Of a stretch of 36,298 nucleotides of DNA, positions 28,520-36,298 are shown piece after piece. Origin of the DNA: an uncultured Bacteroidota bacterium (GTDB taxonomy: Bacteria; Bacteroidota; Bacteroidia; Flavobacteriales; Flavobacteriaceae); the NCBI GenBank assembly GCA_902605445.1, contig CACLCL010000009.1, forward strand, positions 1-36,298, written 5' to 3'. Under the pieces are notes generated by a model. The model saw only the letters and a program-made list of their open reading frames with translations. It did not search any database and had not been told where the DNA came from. The stretch's first letter is position 1, and each line of letters begins with the position of its first letter. The translations under genes and the position numbers were made by a program.

Positions 28520-29512
28520 TTATTCTCTTTCAAGTTTATATTTTGATAAATCCATTCCAAAACTTAAACCTTTAAGTAATACCAACTCCTCAAGTTCAGT
28601 TAATGATTTTTTTCCAAAATTTCTAAACTTCATTAGGTCATTCTTATTAAATGAAACTAAATCACCTAAGGTTTCAACTTCAGCCGCCTTTAAACAATTT
28701 AATGCCCTTACAGAAAGATCCATATCAGTAAGTTTGGTTTTTAATAATTGACGCATGTGTAGTGACTCTTCGTCATAGGTTTCAGTTTTGGCTATTTCAT
28801 CAGCTTCAAGAGTAATTCTTTCGTCTGAAAATAACATAAAGTGGTGAATTAAAATCCTTGCAGCATCTGTAAGTGCGTCCTGTGGTGAAATGGAACCGTC
28901 TGTAATAATATCAAAGACTAGCTTTTCATAATCAGTCTTTTGTTCAACTCTAAAATCTTCAACATGGTATTTTACATTTTTAATTGGTGTAAAAATAGAG
29001 TCCATAAAAATTGTTCCCAATTGCGCAGTCTGATTTTTATTTTCTTCAGAAGTTACATAACCTCGTCCCTTTTCTATTGTTAACTCAATTTGCAACTTAA
29101 CTTTTGAGTCAAGATTGCATATAATTTGGTCGGAATTAAGAATCTGAAATCCTGAAATAAATTTTTGAAAATCACCAGCCACAATTTTATCTTGACCTGA
29201 AATTGAAATAGAAACCAATTCATTGTCAACTTCCTCTATTTGTCTTTTAAATCTGATCTGTTTTAAATTCAGAATAATTTCTGTTACATCCTCAAGAATT
29301 CCCGGGATTGTTGAAAATTCATGTTCAACCCCCTCTATCTTGACCGATGTTATTGCAAATCCTTCTAGAGAAGATAATAAAACTCTTCTTAATGCATTTC
29401 CTACTGTCAAACCATATCCTGGTTCTAAAGGTCTAAACTCAAATCGTCCCTCAAAGTCTGAGGAATCAATCATTATAACTTTATCTGGTTTTTGAAAATT
29501 TAATATTGCCAT
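28520..29512 (-). CDS. rpoA: RNA polymerase alpha subunit
   Basis: This subunit nucleates RNA polymerase assembly, and its C-terminal domain contacts upstream DNA and activators. The 330-residue protein has the N-terminal dimerisation domain with [20 protein letters not shown] and [15 protein letters not shown] linker follows, then the alpha-CTD (about 258-325) with [20 protein letters not shown] and [14 protein letters not shown], the helix-hairpin-helix signature. Length is normal. It starts 7 bases after the rpsD stop and precedes rplQ, the standard alpha-operon order, so it is expected to be cotranscribed with the ribosomal genes. Confidence 0.98.
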   Translation of the reverse strand: MAILNFQKPDKVIMIDSSDFEGRFEFRPLEPGYGLTVGNALRRVLLSSLEGFAITSVKIEGVEHEFSTIPGILEDVTEIILNLKQIRFKRQIEEVDNELVSISISGQDKIVAGDFQKFISGFQILNSDQIICNLDSKVKLQIELTIEKGRGYVTSEENKNQTAQLGTIFMDSIFTPIKNVKYHVEDFRVEQKTDYEKLVFDIITDGSISPQDALTDAARILIHHFMLFSDERITLEADEIAKTETYDEESLHMRQLLKTKLTDMDLSVRALNCLKAAEVETLGDLVSFNKNDLMKFRNFGKKSLTELEELVLLKGLSFGMDLSKYKLERE

Positions 29513-29519
29513 ATCTTTA

Positions 29520-30125
29520 TTATTTTGAATATAATTCTACTATATATTGTTCGTTAATATTTTCTGGAATCTGTAATCTTTCAGGAATTGAAACAAAAGT
29601 TCCTTCCATCTTATCAGTATTCCAAACTATCCATTCATATACGTTTTGTGCACTTTTTAGTGCGTTATTAATTGAATCTAATGATTTTGATTTCTCTCTT
29701 ACAGCAACAACATCACCAGCCTTAAGATTGTATGATGGAATATTTACTATTTTGCCATTTACTAAAATGTGTCTATGTGAAACAAGCTGCCTAGCTCCTC
29801 TTCTAGAATTTGATAAAGACATTCTAAAAACGACATTATCCAATCTAGATTCACAAAGCTGAAGTAAAACTTCACCGGTTATTCCCTTTGAGGCAGTTGC
29901 CTTTTTAAAAAGATTTCTAAATTGTCTTTCTAAAATACCGTATGTGTACTTAGCTTTTTGCTTTTCCATAAGCTGAATTGCATATTCAGATTTTTTTGAT
30001 CTTCGTTTGTTATTTCCGTGTTGCCCAGGTGGATAGTTTCTTTTTTCAAAAGATTTATCTTCACCAAAAATTGGTTCACCAAATTTTCTTGCAATTTTGG
30101 ATTTTGGACCAGTATATCTTGCCAT
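29520..30125 (-). CDS. rpsD: Ribosomal protein S4
   Basis: S4 is a primary 16S-binding protein that starts assembly of the 30S body. It is also a known translational autoregulator in Enterobacteria and Firmicutes. The 201-residue protein has the N-terminal segment [27 protein letters not shown], the helical RNA-binding region, and an S4 domain with [25 protein letters not shown] and [11 protein letters not shown]. The N-terminal zinc cysteines of some S4 proteins are absent (zinc-free form). A structured 77-base gap precedes it, the only large gap in the ribosomal block, which suggests it has its own translational control. Confidence 0.97.
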   Translation of the reverse strand: MARYTGPKSKIARKFGEPIFGEDKSFEKRNYPPGQHGNNKRRSKKSEYAIQLMEKQKAKYTYGILERQFRNLFKKATASKGITGEVLLQLCESRLDNVVFRMSLSNSRRGARQLVSHRHILVNGKIVNIPSYNLKAGDVVAVREKSKSLDSINNALKSAQNVYEWIVWNTDKMEGTFVSIPERLQIPENINEQYIVELYSK

Positions 30126-30138
30126 ATTTTAAATTTTT

Positions 30139-30189
30139 TGAGGATAATTGTGAATTAAGGTCTTTCCTTCGACAACTTATTAATCCTCA
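30139..30189 (-). promoter_or_regulatory. Candidate structured mRNA leader upstream of rpsD (possible S4 autoregulatory site)
   Basis: In the minus-strand transcript three nested helices can form. The outer is 7 bp, UGAGGAU with AUCCUCA (30189-30183 with 30145-30139). The middle is 6 bp, AGUUGU with ACAAUU including one G-U (30177-30172 with 30151-30146). The inner is 4 bp, AAGG with CCUU (30169-30166 with 30160-30157), closing a 5-base loop. The right strands of the outer and middle helices are adjacent, with a 5-base bulge on the left. No U tract follows, so this is not a terminator. The outer helix ends 13 bases before the rpsD ATG. An 11-codon frame, MRINKLSKERP (30190-30155), lies inside it. 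Confidence 0.5.
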
Positions 30190-30202
30190 TGTTATACTAT
30201 AT

Positions 30203-30586
30203 TTAAACTCTTCTCCTTTTTGGAGGTCTACAACCATTGTGAGGAGTAGGTGTAACGTCAACAATTTCAGTTACTTCAATACCTCCATTGTGAATTGATC
30301 TAATAGCAGATTCTCTGCCATTTCCAGGACCTTTCACAAATACCTTAACTTTTTTCAAACCCGCATCCTTAGCAATAGTAATCGCATCTTCAGCAGCCAT
30401 TTGAGCAGCATAAGGTGTATTTTTTTTTGTTCCCCTAAATCCCATTTTTCCTGCAGATGACCATGAAATTACATCTCCATTTTTATTGGTTAAGGAAATA
30501 ATTATATTATTAAATGAAGCAACAATATGTGCTTCACCGTGTGATTCTACTAATACTTTTCTTTTTTTACTGCCTGATTTAGCCAT
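30203..30586 (-). CDS. rpsK: Ribosomal protein S11
   Basis: S11 lies on the 30S platform near the mRNA exit and contacts S7 and the Shine-Dalgarno helix region. The 127-residue protein has [20 protein letters not shown] near the start, [20 protein letters not shown] and the invariant C-terminal [18 protein letters not shown]. Length and all signature regions are normal. It is 9 bases from the rpsM stop, in the usual alpha-operon position, and is followed by the 77-base structured gap before rpsD. Confidence 0.98.
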   Translation of the reverse strand: MAKSGSKKRKVLVESHGEAHIVASFNNIIISLTNKNGDVISWSSAGKMGFRGTKKNTPYAAQMAAEDAITIAKDAGLKKVKVFVKGPGNGRESAIRSIHNGGIEVTEIVDVTPTPHNGCRPPKRRRV

Positions 30587-30595
30587 AGCTTAATA

Positions 30596-30970
30596 TTATT
30601 TAGTTACTTTTTTCTTATTTGCAACAGTTTTTCTTTTACCCTTTCGAGTCCTTGAATTATTTTTTGTTCTTTGTCCTCTGAGTGGTAATCCAGACCTATG
30701 TCTAATTCCTCTGTAGCTTCCAATATCCATTAATCTTTTTATATTCAATTGATTCTCAGATCTAAGCTCTCCTTCAATTGTGAAATCTGCAATTGCTGAC
30801 CTTACTTTAGCTATTTCCTCATCGGACCAATTTGCCACTTTTTTGCTTTCATCAACACCAGCTGAATCTAAAATCTTAGATGCTCTACTTCTTCCTATTC
30901 CGAAGATATAGGTTAAAGAAATAACACCTCTCTTATTTTTTGGTATATCTATACCTGCTATTCTTGCCAT
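30596..30970 (-). CDS. rpsM: Ribosomal protein S13
   Basis: S13 sits in the 30S head and forms bridges to the 50S subunit and contacts P-site tRNA. The 124-residue protein opens with [20 protein letters not shown], carries the helix-two-turn-helix region with [14 protein letters not shown], the family signature [13 protein letters not shown], and a Lys/Arg-rich C-terminal extension that reaches tRNA. It starts 4 bases after rpmJ. The start ATG is preceded by A/T-rich sequence without a Shine-Dalgarno. Confidence 0.98.
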   Translation of the reverse strand: MARIAGIDIPKNKRGVISLTYIFGIGRSRASKILDSAGVDESKKVANWSDEEIAKVRSAIADFTIEGELRSENQLNIKRLMDIGSYRGIRHRSGLPLRGQRTKNNSRTRKGKRKTVANKKKVTK

Positions 30971-30974
30971 AATA

Positions 30975-31091
30975 TTATCCTTGTCTTTGTTTAAACCTTG
31001 GATTCTTTTTGTTAATTACATAAAGTCTCCCTTTCCTTCGTACGATTTTACAATCTGCACTTCTTTTCTTTACTGATGCTCTTACTTTCAT
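30975..31091 (-). CDS. rpmJ: Ribosomal protein L36, zinc-free form
   Basis: This is a 38-codon gene: ATG at 31091, TAA at 30975-30977. The protein begins [20 protein letters not shown] and ends [11 protein letters not shown], the standard L36 frame. L36 binds 23S rRNA at the base of the L7/L12 stalk region. Of the four zinc ligands in the CCCH form (Cys11, Cys14, Cys27 and His33 in E. coli) only Cys14 remains, so this is a zinc-independent variant, usual in Bacteroidota as I recall. It sits 3 bases after infA and 4 bases before rpsM, the expected order. Confidence 0.96.
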   Translation of the reverse strand: MKVRASVKKRSADCKIVRRKGRLYVINKKNPRFKQRQG

Positions 31092-31094
31092 AAT

Positions 31095-31310
31095 TTAAAA
31101 TCTATAAGTTATTCTAGCCTTCGTTAAATCATAAGGGCTCATTTCTAATTTCACTTTATCTCCAGGCAATAGCTTGATATAATGTAAACGCATTTTGCCA
31201 GAAATATGCGCAGTAACTACATGGCCGTTTTCTAACTCTACTCTAAACATAGCATTAGATAATGATTCAATTATTGTTCCTTCTTGTTCTATTGGTGCCT
31301 GTTTTGCCAT
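31095..31310 (-). CDS. infA: Translation initiation factor IF-1
   Basis: IF-1 occupies the A site of the 30S subunit during initiation and supports IF-2 and IF-3. The 71-residue protein is a single OB-fold (S1-like) domain with [20 protein letters not shown], the conserved [19 protein letters not shown] and the C-terminal [14 protein letters not shown]. Size is normal. The gene lies 11 bases after secY and 3 bases before rpmJ. An infA gene inside the spc-alpha block is common outside the gammaproteobacteria. Confidence 0.98.
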   Translation of the reverse strand: MAKQAPIEQEGTIIESLSNAMFRVELENGHVVTAHISGKMRLHYIKLLPGDKVKLEMSPYDLTKARITYRF

Positions 31311-31321
31311 ATTTATATTAT

Positions 31322-32665
31322 TTATATTGCTGGTTTTCTATCGTTGCCTGCTTTCATTAAACCATCATAATGCTTATTCAATAAAAATGAATTTACCTGC
31401 TGCATTGTATCAATTGCAACACCAACCATAATTAGCAATGATGTTCCACCGAAAAATAATGCCCAACCAGCTTGTACATCCATAAACTTCACAACAACAG
31501 CAGGAAATACTGCTACTAATGCAAGAAATATCGAACCAGGTAATGTAATTTGGGACATAATTGAATCTAATAAATTAGATGTTTCGGTTCCTGGTCTAAT
31601 TCCAGGAATAAAACCACCGCTTCTTTTTAAATCATCTGCAATTTTATTTGTAGGAACTGTAATTGCAGTGTAAAAGTATGTAAATACAACAATTAAAAGT
31701 CCAAATAAAATATTGTACCAAAGGCCGAAAATATCAGAGAATTGAATAACTATCCATTGCCCGATTTGGGTATCTTTAAATAAACCTAAACCGCCGATCC
31801 AACTGGGAACAAACATTATTGCCTGAGCAAAGATTATAGGCATTACACCCGAAGCATTTAAACGAAGCGGAATGTATTGTCTGGATCCAACAATATTTCT
31901 ATCAAATCCACCTGATGAATTACGTCTTGCATATTGAACTGCAATTTTTCTAACTGCCATAACGAGCATAACAGATGCTAGTATGATAGCTGTCCATATA
32001 ACAAGTTCAATCGATATCATTATCAAGCCTCCATTAGATTCAGAAACACGGGAAACCCACTCCTGAACGAAGGATTGAGGCATGGTAGCTATAATACCAA
32101 CCATAATTAGTAAAGAAATACCATTACCAATTCCTTTGTCAGTAATTTTTTCTCCTAACCACATAGCAAAAACACATCCAGTGACAAGTATGATCACAGA
32201 AGAAAAATAAAATAAACCTCCTTGCCCTAATAAAAAAGCATCTTGTGGTATACCAAGAGCCGGTAATGCTGTCAAATAAGCCGGTGCTTGAACTAAACAA
32301 ATTCCAATTGTTAACCATCTTGTAATTTGCGTAATTTTTTTCTGACCACTTGCACCCTCCTTTTGTAGTTTTTGTAAATATGGAATCGCTATTCCCATAA
32401 GCTGCACAACAATTGATGCTGAAATGTACGGCATAATTCCAAGTGCAAAAACAGAAGCATTAGCAAATGCACCTCCGGTAAAAGCATTGAGAAGTCCCAA
32501 GATACCCTGTTCAGTATTTTCAGCAATTTGGCCCAACTTACTTGCATCAATCCCTGGTAAAACTACTTGTGCTCCAAACCTGTAGACCAAAAGCATACTA
32601 AGCGTTAAAAGAATTCTATCTTTTAACTCAGTTATTTTCCATATATTTTTTAAAACATCAATCAT
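31322..32665 (-). CDS. secY: Protein translocase channel SecY
   Basis: SecY forms the central channel of the SecYEG translocon in the inner membrane. The 447-residue protein has ten hydrophobic segments. The first follows [18 protein letters not shown], and the plug region is near [20 protein letters not shown]. The cytoplasmic loop contains ALVAVFPAV-type hydrophobic helices, and [10 protein letters not shown] is the conserved C5 loop involved in ribosome and SecA contact. It follows rplO by 8 bases and precedes infA. The same window encodes its partners SecDF, YidD and Ffh. Confidence 0.98.
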   Translation of the reverse strand: MIDVLKNIWKITELKDRILLTLSMLLVYRFGAQVVLPGIDASKLGQIAENTEQGILGLLNAFTGGAFANASVFALGIMPYISASIVVQLMGIAIPYLQKLQKEGASGQKKITQITRWLTIGICLVQAPAYLTALPALGIPQDAFLLGQGGLFYFSSVIILVTGCVFAMWLGEKITDKGIGNGISLLIMVGIIATMPQSFVQEWVSRVSESNGGLIMISIELVIWTAIILASVMLVMAVRKIAVQYARRNSSGGFDRNIVGSRQYIPLRLNASGVMPIIFAQAIMFVPSWIGGLGLFKDTQIGQWIVIQFSDIFGLWYNILFGLLIVVFTYFYTAITVPTNKIADDLKRSGGFIPGIRPGTETSNLLDSIMSQITLPGSIFLALVAVFPAVVVKFMDVQAGWALFFGGTSLLIMVGVAIDTMQQVNSFLLNKHYDGLMKAGNDRKPAI

Positions 32666-32673
32666 AAATAATA

Positions 32674-33126
32674 TTATAAACTAATTGCTTCTCCGCCCAA
32701 GGATTCAATAGCATTTTTTGCGGAATCTGAAAACTTGTGCGCAGATATTTTTAACTTTGCCTTAAGTTTTCCCCTACCTAGAATTTTTACCAGTTCATTT
32801 TTTCTCACAAGTCTAAGCTTGACCATTGATTCAAAGTCTAGCTTTGATTTAATCTTTTTATTATCGATTAAAGTTTGAATAGTGTCTAAGTTAATGCCTT
32901 GATACTCAACTCTGTTTATATTTTTGAATCCAAATTTTGGAATTCTCCTTTGCAGCGGCATTTGCCCGCCTTCAAAACCAAGTTTTTTAGAATATCCAGA
33001 TCTTGACTTAGCTCCTTTATGACCTCTTGTTGAAGTCCCTCCTTTTCCAGAGCCTTGACCTCTTCCAATTCTTTTACTGTTTTTATTAATCGAACCTTTT
33101 GCAGGCTTTAAATTACTTAAATCCAT
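32674..33126 (-). CDS. rplO: Ribosomal protein L15
   Basis: L15 is a late-assembly 50S protein that reaches into the subunit interior by a long basic extension. The 150-residue protein has the glycine-rich, basic N-terminal region RIGRGQGSGKGGTSTRGHKG (22-41), then GFEGGQMPLQRRIPKFGF, and the globular C-terminal part with LKISAHKFSDSAKNAIESLG. Length is normal. The gene starts 2 bases after the rpmD stop and ends 8 bases before secY, in the standard spc order. Confidence 0.98.
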   Translation of the reverse strand: MDLSNLKPAKGSINKNSKRIGRGQGSGKGGTSTRGHKGAKSRSGYSKKLGFEGGQMPLQRRIPKFGFKNINRVEYQGINLDTIQTLIDNKKIKSKLDFESMVKLRLVRKNELVKILGRGKLKAKLKISAHKFSDSAKNAIESLGGEAISL

Positions 33127-33128
33127 TT

Positions 33129-33308
33129 TTATTGTTTTTCTACAGTTACTAAGTGACTCACTTTATTTAACATACCTAAAATGTTAGGAGTATTATTATG
33201 TTCAACTGTCATACCTAGCCTTCTTAGGCCGAGGGCAGCTAATGTTTGCTTTTGCTTTTTGGTTCTATTAATTGAACTCCTTGTTTGAGTAATCTTTATT
33301 TTTGCCAT
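33129..33308 (-). CDS. rpmD: Ribosomal protein L30
   Basis: This is a 59-codon gene from ATG at 33308 to TAA at 33129-33131. The protein begins [20 protein letters not shown] and continues [20 protein letters not shown], matching the L30 ferredoxin-like fold signature (R-S-x-I-x-R, then GLRR, then a His-N-x-P segment). L30 binds 23S rRNA domain II. It lies 6 bases after rpsE and 2 bases before rplO, its usual place. Typical length is 58-60 residues, so it is complete. Confidence 0.96.
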   Translation of the reverse strand: MAKIKITQTRSSINRTKKQKQTLAALGLRRLGMTVEHNNTPNILGMLNKVSHLVTVEKQ

Positions 33309-33314
33309 TTTATT

Positions 33315-33839
33315 CTAACCTTTAAATAACTTTTCTAGGGTAATACCTCTATTATTAGCTATTGTATTAGCATTTTTTAATCTTAACAAAGCATCAAAAG
33401 TAGCTTTGACCACATTATGAGGATTTGATGATCCTTGTGATTTAGATAAAACATCACTAATTCCAACTGCTTCAAGTACAGTCCTAACAGCACCTCCAGC
33501 AATAACCCCAGTTCCTGGTGCTGCTGGTATGATATTTACCCTCGCACCACCAAATTTACCTTTTTGTTCGTGGGGTAGTGTTCCCTTGACAACAGGAATT
33601 CTAACAAGATTTTTTTTAGCATCCTCAACAGCCTTAGCAATTGCACTTGAAACATCTTTAGATTTTCCAAGACCATGTCCTACAACGCCATTTTCATCCC
33701 CAACAACAACAATTGCAGAAAATCCAAAAGTTCTTCCACCTTTTGTTACCTTAGTTACTCTTTGGACACCTACTAGACTATCTTTCAACTCAAGACCACC
33801 TGGCTTTACTCTCTCAACGCTTTTATAGTTTTGATACAT
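33315..33839 (-). CDS. rpsE: Ribosomal protein S5
   Basis: S5 helps decoding fidelity and mRNA unwinding at the entry side of the 30S subunit. The 174-residue protein has the double-stranded RNA-binding-like N-terminal domain with [20 protein letters not shown] and [20 protein letters not shown]. The C-terminal domain has [20 protein letters not shown] and [19 protein letters not shown]. The start ATG is 3 bases downstream of the rplR stop codon. No unusual features are seen. Confidence 0.98.
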   Translation of the reverse strand: MYQNYKSVERVKPGGLELKDSLVGVQRVTKVTKGGRTFGFSAIVVVGDENGVVGHGLGKSKDVSSAIAKAVEDAKKNLVRIPVVKGTLPHEQKGKFGGARVNIIPAAPGTGVIAGGAVRTVLEAVGISDVLSKSQGSSNPHNVVKATFDALLRLKNANTIANNRGITLEKLFKG

Positions 33840-33842
33840 ATA

Positions 33843-34199
33843 TTAAAATTTAAGTCCACCCTCTCTTGCACCATCAGCTAATGATTTCACTCTTCCGTGA
33901 TATAAATAACCTGATCTGTCAAAAGAAACCTGTTTAATTCCCTTAGAAAAAGCTTTTTCTGCCAACTTTTTACCCACGACAGATGCTGTTTCAGTTTTAT
34001 TTCCTTTTACTTTTGAAATTTCCTTTTCAGTTGAAGATGATGATACAATTGTATTACCAGTTACATCGTCAATTAACTGAGCATAAATTTCTTTGTTACT
34101 TCTAAAAACAGATAGCCTTGGCTGAGATTCAGTCCCAGATATAATCTTTCTAACTCTGTTTTTAATCCTTTGTCTTCTTTTAATCTTTGTTAATCTCAT
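33843..34199 (-). CDS. rplR: Ribosomal protein L18
   Basis: L18 binds 5S rRNA in the central protuberance together with L5. The 118-residue protein has a basic N-terminus ([18 protein letters not shown]), the core segment [20 protein letters not shown], and the C-terminal [20 protein letters not shown], which is the most conserved L18 motif. Length is normal. It is 10 bases after rplF and 3 bases before rpsE. Its partner L5 is encoded at the right end of the window with an unusual tail. Confidence 0.98.
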   Translation of the reverse strand: MRLTKIKRRQRIKNRVRKIISGTESQPRLSVFRSNKEIYAQLIDDVTGNTIVSSSSTEKEISKVKGNKTETASVVGKKLAEKAFSKGIKQVSFDRSGYLYHGRVKSLADGAREGGLKF

Positions 34200-34209
34200 A
34201 ATTATAAAA

Positions 34210-34752
34210 TTAAGCTTGTTTTCCTGCTTTTCTTCTTATTTGTTCTCCAACAAATCTAATTCCTTTTCCTTTGTAAGGTTCTGGCTTTCTGAATGATCTA
34301 ATTTTTGCTGCAACTTGACCAACTAGCTGCTTGTCAAAAGAAGTTAATTTAATTATTGGGTTTGCACCTTTTTCAGAAACAGTTTCTACCTTTACTTCAT
34401 TTGCTAAATTCATTACAATACTATGCGAAAAACCTAAAGCTAGTTCAAGTTTTTGTCCCTGCGCAGATGCACGATATCCAACTCCAACAAGTTCGAGCTC
34501 TTTTGTCCAACCTTGGGAGACACCAATTACCATATTATTAATGAGAGATCTGTATAAACCATGTTTTGACCTGTGAGCTTTTTCATCAGAATTTCTTTCA
34601 ATATTTAAAATACCGTCATTCATTTTGAGCGATACATCAAAAAATTCTTGCTCAATCTCACCTAATTTTCCTTTCACAAGAATTTTATTTGCAGAAATTT
34701 CAATTGAAACTCCATCTGGTATTGTAATCGGACTATTTCCTATTCTTGACAT
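34210..34752 (-). CDS. rplF: Ribosomal protein L6
   Basis: L6 lies near the factor-binding site and sarcin-ricin loop of the 50S subunit. The 180-residue protein begins [20 protein letters not shown] and has two repeated alpha-beta domains. It has the conserved [19 protein letters not shown] in the first-to-second domain region and [20 protein letters not shown] close to the C-terminus. Length is standard. It starts 14 bases after the rpsH stop. Confidence 0.98.
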   Translation of the reverse strand: MSRIGNSPITIPDGVSIEISANKILVKGKLGEIEQEFFDVSLKMNDGILNIERNSDEKAHRSKHGLYRSLINNMVIGVSQGWTKELELVGVGYRASAQGQKLELALGFSHSIVMNLANEVKVETVSEKGANPIIKLTSFDKQLVGQVAAKIRSFRKPEPYKGKGIRFVGEQIRRKAGKQA

Positions 34753-34766
34753 TTTTTTAATTTTTT

Positions 34767-35165
34767 CTAATTAACAAAACAAATTACTTCGCCACCTACA
34801 TTTTCATGTTTAGCTTGCTTAGCAGTCATAACACCCTTTGATGTTGAAACTATAGCAATTCCTAACCCATTTAGTACTCTGGGTAAATCTGATGAAGCAG
34901 AATATTTTCTTAAACCAGGCTTACTAATTCTTGAAATTCTTGTTATTACTGATTCATTGTTATCTTTTGTGTACTTCAAAGCAATTTTTATTTCACCCTG
35001 AGCAGAATCTTGCTCAAATTTATAGCTTAGTATAAATCCTTGATTAAATAGAATTTTAGTTATTTCTTTCTTCAAATTTGAAGAAGGAATAGAAACAACT
35101 TTATGATTTGCTCTTATCGCATTTCTAATTCTCGTCAAATAGTCAGCTATTGGATCTGTATTCAT
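34767..35165 (-). CDS. rpsH: Ribosomal protein S8
   Basis: S8 is a primary binder of the 16S central domain. In E. coli it also represses the spc operon by binding rplE mRNA. The 132-residue protein begins [20 protein letters not shown], has [20 protein letters not shown], and ends with [20 protein letters not shown] followed by GGEVICFVN, the S8 signature. The gene lies 14 bases after rpsN. No S8 regulatory stem could be checked because the start of rplE lies outside the window. Confidence 0.98.
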   Translation of the reverse strand: MNTDPIADYLTRIRNAIRANHKVVSIPSSNLKKEITKILFNQGFILSYKFEQDSAQGEIKIALKYTKDNNESVITRISRISKPGLRKYSASSDLPRVLNGLGIAIVSTSKGVMTAKQAKHENVGGEVICFVN

Positions 35166-35179
35166 TTTTCTTTATTTTT

Positions 35180-35449
35180 TTACCAACTGGCTTTTTTAAC
35201 ACCAGGAATTAAACCTTTATTTGCCATTTCTCTAAAAAGCACCCTTGAAATACCAAAGTTTCTCATGTAGCCCTTTGGCCTCCCAGTAAGTTTACATCTA
35301 TTATGCATTCTGATTGGGGAAGCATTCTTAGGAAGCTTTTGTAAACCTTCATAATCACCTGCCTGCTTAAGTGCCTTTCTTTTTTCAGCATATTTAGCGA
35401 CGGTTTTTGCTCTTTTGACTTCACGAGCTTTCATTGATTCTTTAGCCAT
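35180..35449 (-). CDS. rpsN: Ribosomal protein S14, zinc-free form
   Basis: S14 is a late-binding 30S head protein. The 89-residue length is that of the class without a zinc ribbon. It carries [40 protein letters not shown] and [23 protein letters not shown]-type C-terminal sequence. Only one cysteine is present (in NRCKLTGR), so zinc cannot be bound in the CX2C-CX2C manner. It lies 13 bases after the rplE stop and 14 bases before rpsH, the standard position. Confidence 0.98.
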   Translation of the reverse strand: MAKESMKAREVKRAKTVAKYAEKRKALKQAGDYEGLQKLPKNASPIRMHNRCKLTGRPKGYMRNFGISRVLFREMANKGLIPGVKKASW

Positions 35450-35462
35450 AGTGTATTAATTT

Positions 35463-36298
35463 TTAATTTTTTTCATTTTTTTCGTCATCATTATTATCTG
35501 ACAATTTATTTTCATCAGAATCTGCTGTATCTTCTGCTGCAGGTGATTCCTCAGCGGCAGGTGCTTCCTCAGCTACAGGTGCTTCCTCAGCTACAGGTGC
35601 TTCCTCAGCTACAGGTGCTTCCTCAGCTGCAGGTACTTCCTCTGCTGCAGGTACTTCCTCTGCTGCAGGTGCTTCCTCTGCTGCAGGTGCTTCCTCTGCT
35701 GCAGGTGCTTCCTCTGCTGCAGGTACTTCCTCTGCTGTAGGTGCTTCCTCTACTACAGGTACTTCTTGTTTGTTTTCTGATTTTTCTTTTTTCTTAAATG
35801 GTAAGCCAAGCTCACTTAATAAGTGTAGGGCTTCACTGTCAGAGGCAGCACTGGTTACAAAAGTTATGTCCATTCCAGAAATTTTGTTGATTTTATCAAT
35901 ATTAATTTCTGGAAAAATAATTTGTTCAGTTATGCCTAAATTATAGTTTCCCCTTCCATCAAATCCTGAGCTTTTTACTCCATTAAAGTCTCTTACTCGA
36001 GGTAGTGCAGTTGTTACAAACCTATCAAGAAACTCATACATTCTTTCCCCGCGTAATGTAACCTTGGCTCCTATAGGCATACCCTTTCTTAGTTTAAATG
36101 ATGCCACATCCTTTTTAGAAATTGTTGCAATTGCCTTTTGTCCAGAAATTTCAGTGATTTCATTTATTGCATGTTCAACAAGTTTTTTGTCATTAACCGC
36201 AGCTCCAACGCCTTTTGATATGACTATTTTCAATAGCTTGGGAACCTGCATAACATTATCATAGCTGAAATGATCAATTAATTTTGAGATAACAACTT
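35463..36298 (-). CDS. rplE: Ribosomal protein L5 with long acidic repeat tail (5' end beyond window)
   Basis: L5 anchors 5S rRNA in the central protuberance and contacts P-site tRNA. The visible frame starts at the right edge with [15 protein letters not shown] before [19 protein letters not shown], which matches the interior of the L5 N-terminus. The true start is therefore outside the window and the Met at 36251 is internal. The core continues through [25 protein letters not shown] and [12 protein letters not shown] to [12 protein letters not shown], where L5 normally ends. About 108 further residues follow: a short basic linker, 13 six-residue units of the PAAEEA type, and a hydrophilic D/N/E/K end. 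The core looks functional; the tail is far beyond the usual length of about 180 residues. Confidence 0.96.
   Translation of the reverse strand, partial: VVISKLIDHFSYDNVMQVPKLLKIVISKGVGAAVNDKKLVEHAINEITEISGQKAIATISKKDVASFKLRKGMPIGAKVTLRGERMYEFLDRFVTTALPRVRDFNGVKSSGFDGRGNYNLGITEQIIFPEINIDKINKISGMDITFVTSAASDSEALHLLSELGLPFKKKEKSENKQEVPVVEEAPTAEEVPAAEEAPAAEEAPAAEEAPAAEEVPAAEEVPAAEEAPVAEEAPVAEEAPVAEEAPAAEESPAAEDTADSDENKLSDNNDDEKNEKN
35526..35759. repeat. 18-bp tandem repeat, 13 units, encoding the L5 tail
   Basis: Thirteen in-frame 18-base units encode PAAEEA with [30 protein letters not shown] and PAAEDT variants. Neighbouring units are near identical at DNA level: three PVAEEA units in a row (plus-strand ggtgcttcctcagctaca), with PAAEEA or PAAEEV units to either side. 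This indicates growth by unit duplication. Confidence 0.95.

Noticed and set aside
30139-30189. Intrinsic terminator after rpsK
   Set aside because: The hairpin is followed in the transcript by an A-rich tract and not by U residues, and essential cotranscribed genes follow directly.
35543-35740. Plus-strand frame of 65 codons with LQVLP repeats
   Set aside because: It is the opposite-strand shadow of the 18-bp L5 tail repeat; no gene-like start context and no non-repeat sequence.
35463-36251. L5 starting at the Met at 36251
   Set aside because: The open frame continues to the window edge, and the residues before it ([11 protein letters not shown]) match the conserved L5 N-terminal region, so this Met is internal.

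Overview
The window reads as a low-GC genome fragment of a member of the Bacteroidota, most likely a marine-type flavobacterium. The signs are: a fused SecDF of 984 residues; a short-form GyrB; an Ala/Glu/Pro tail on ribosomal protein L17; zinc-free forms of S4, S14 and L36; tandem guanidine-modifying hydrolases (CtlX plus a DDAH-like enzyme); a large CUB/PKD surface protein of the kind exported by type IX secretion; starts with no Shine-Dalgarno sequence but A/T-rich leaders; and promoter boxes of the TAnnTTTG type. The window is densely coding, no gap exceeds about 160 bases, and I see no tRNA, rRNA, insertion sequence, phage gene or CRISPR array.

Layout. 1-3155 (minus): the N-terminal 906 codons of a large secreted surface protein, preceded by a small secreted protein whose stop overlaps its start. 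3299-6558 (plus): folE, cysS, yidD, lgt. 6560-15075 (minus): secDF, mdh, gyrB, asnB, queE. 15136-17251 (plus): a tightly packed set of an RluF-like pseudouridine synthase, a pterin carbinolamine dehydratase, a PepSY membrane protein and a VOC protein. 17252-26940 (minus): carA, eno, gltA, DDAH-like, ctlX, argS, ffh, folD in transcription order. 27003-27689: an unrecognised secreted protein. 27716-36298 (minus): the spc-alpha ribosomal block in transcription order rplE (cut by the window edge), rpsN, rpsH, rplF, rplR, rpsE, rpmD, rplO, secY, infA, rpmJ, rpsM, rpsK, rpsD, rpoA, rplQ. rpmJ and rpmD are short genes read directly from the sequence.

How the genes fit together: the content is mostly housekeeping. 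It covers translation (ribosomal proteins, ArgS, CysS, IF-1, RluF), membrane targeting and lipoprotein export (SecY, SecDF, Ffh, YidD, Lgt), central carbon (Mdh, citrate synthase, enolase), nitrogen and arginine chemistry (CarA, AsnB, CtlX, DDAH-like), pterin/folate/deazaguanine chemistry (FolE, FolD, PhhB, QueE), and an envelope adhesin.

The least ordinary signals are not whole new gene systems. (1) A three-tier RNA-like stem fills the only large gap inside the ribosomal block, just before rpsD, and encloses an 11-codon reading frame: a candidate S4 autoregulatory leader. (2) L5 and L17, in the same gene block, each carry a long acidic C-terminal tail built from nearly perfect DNA repeats with different periods (18 bp and 15 bp). 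(3) A perfect 15-bp inverted repeat abuts a TATATTTG box in front of gyrB. (4) There are several secreted proteins of unknown function. I did not find convincing evidence of a defence or mobile system here.
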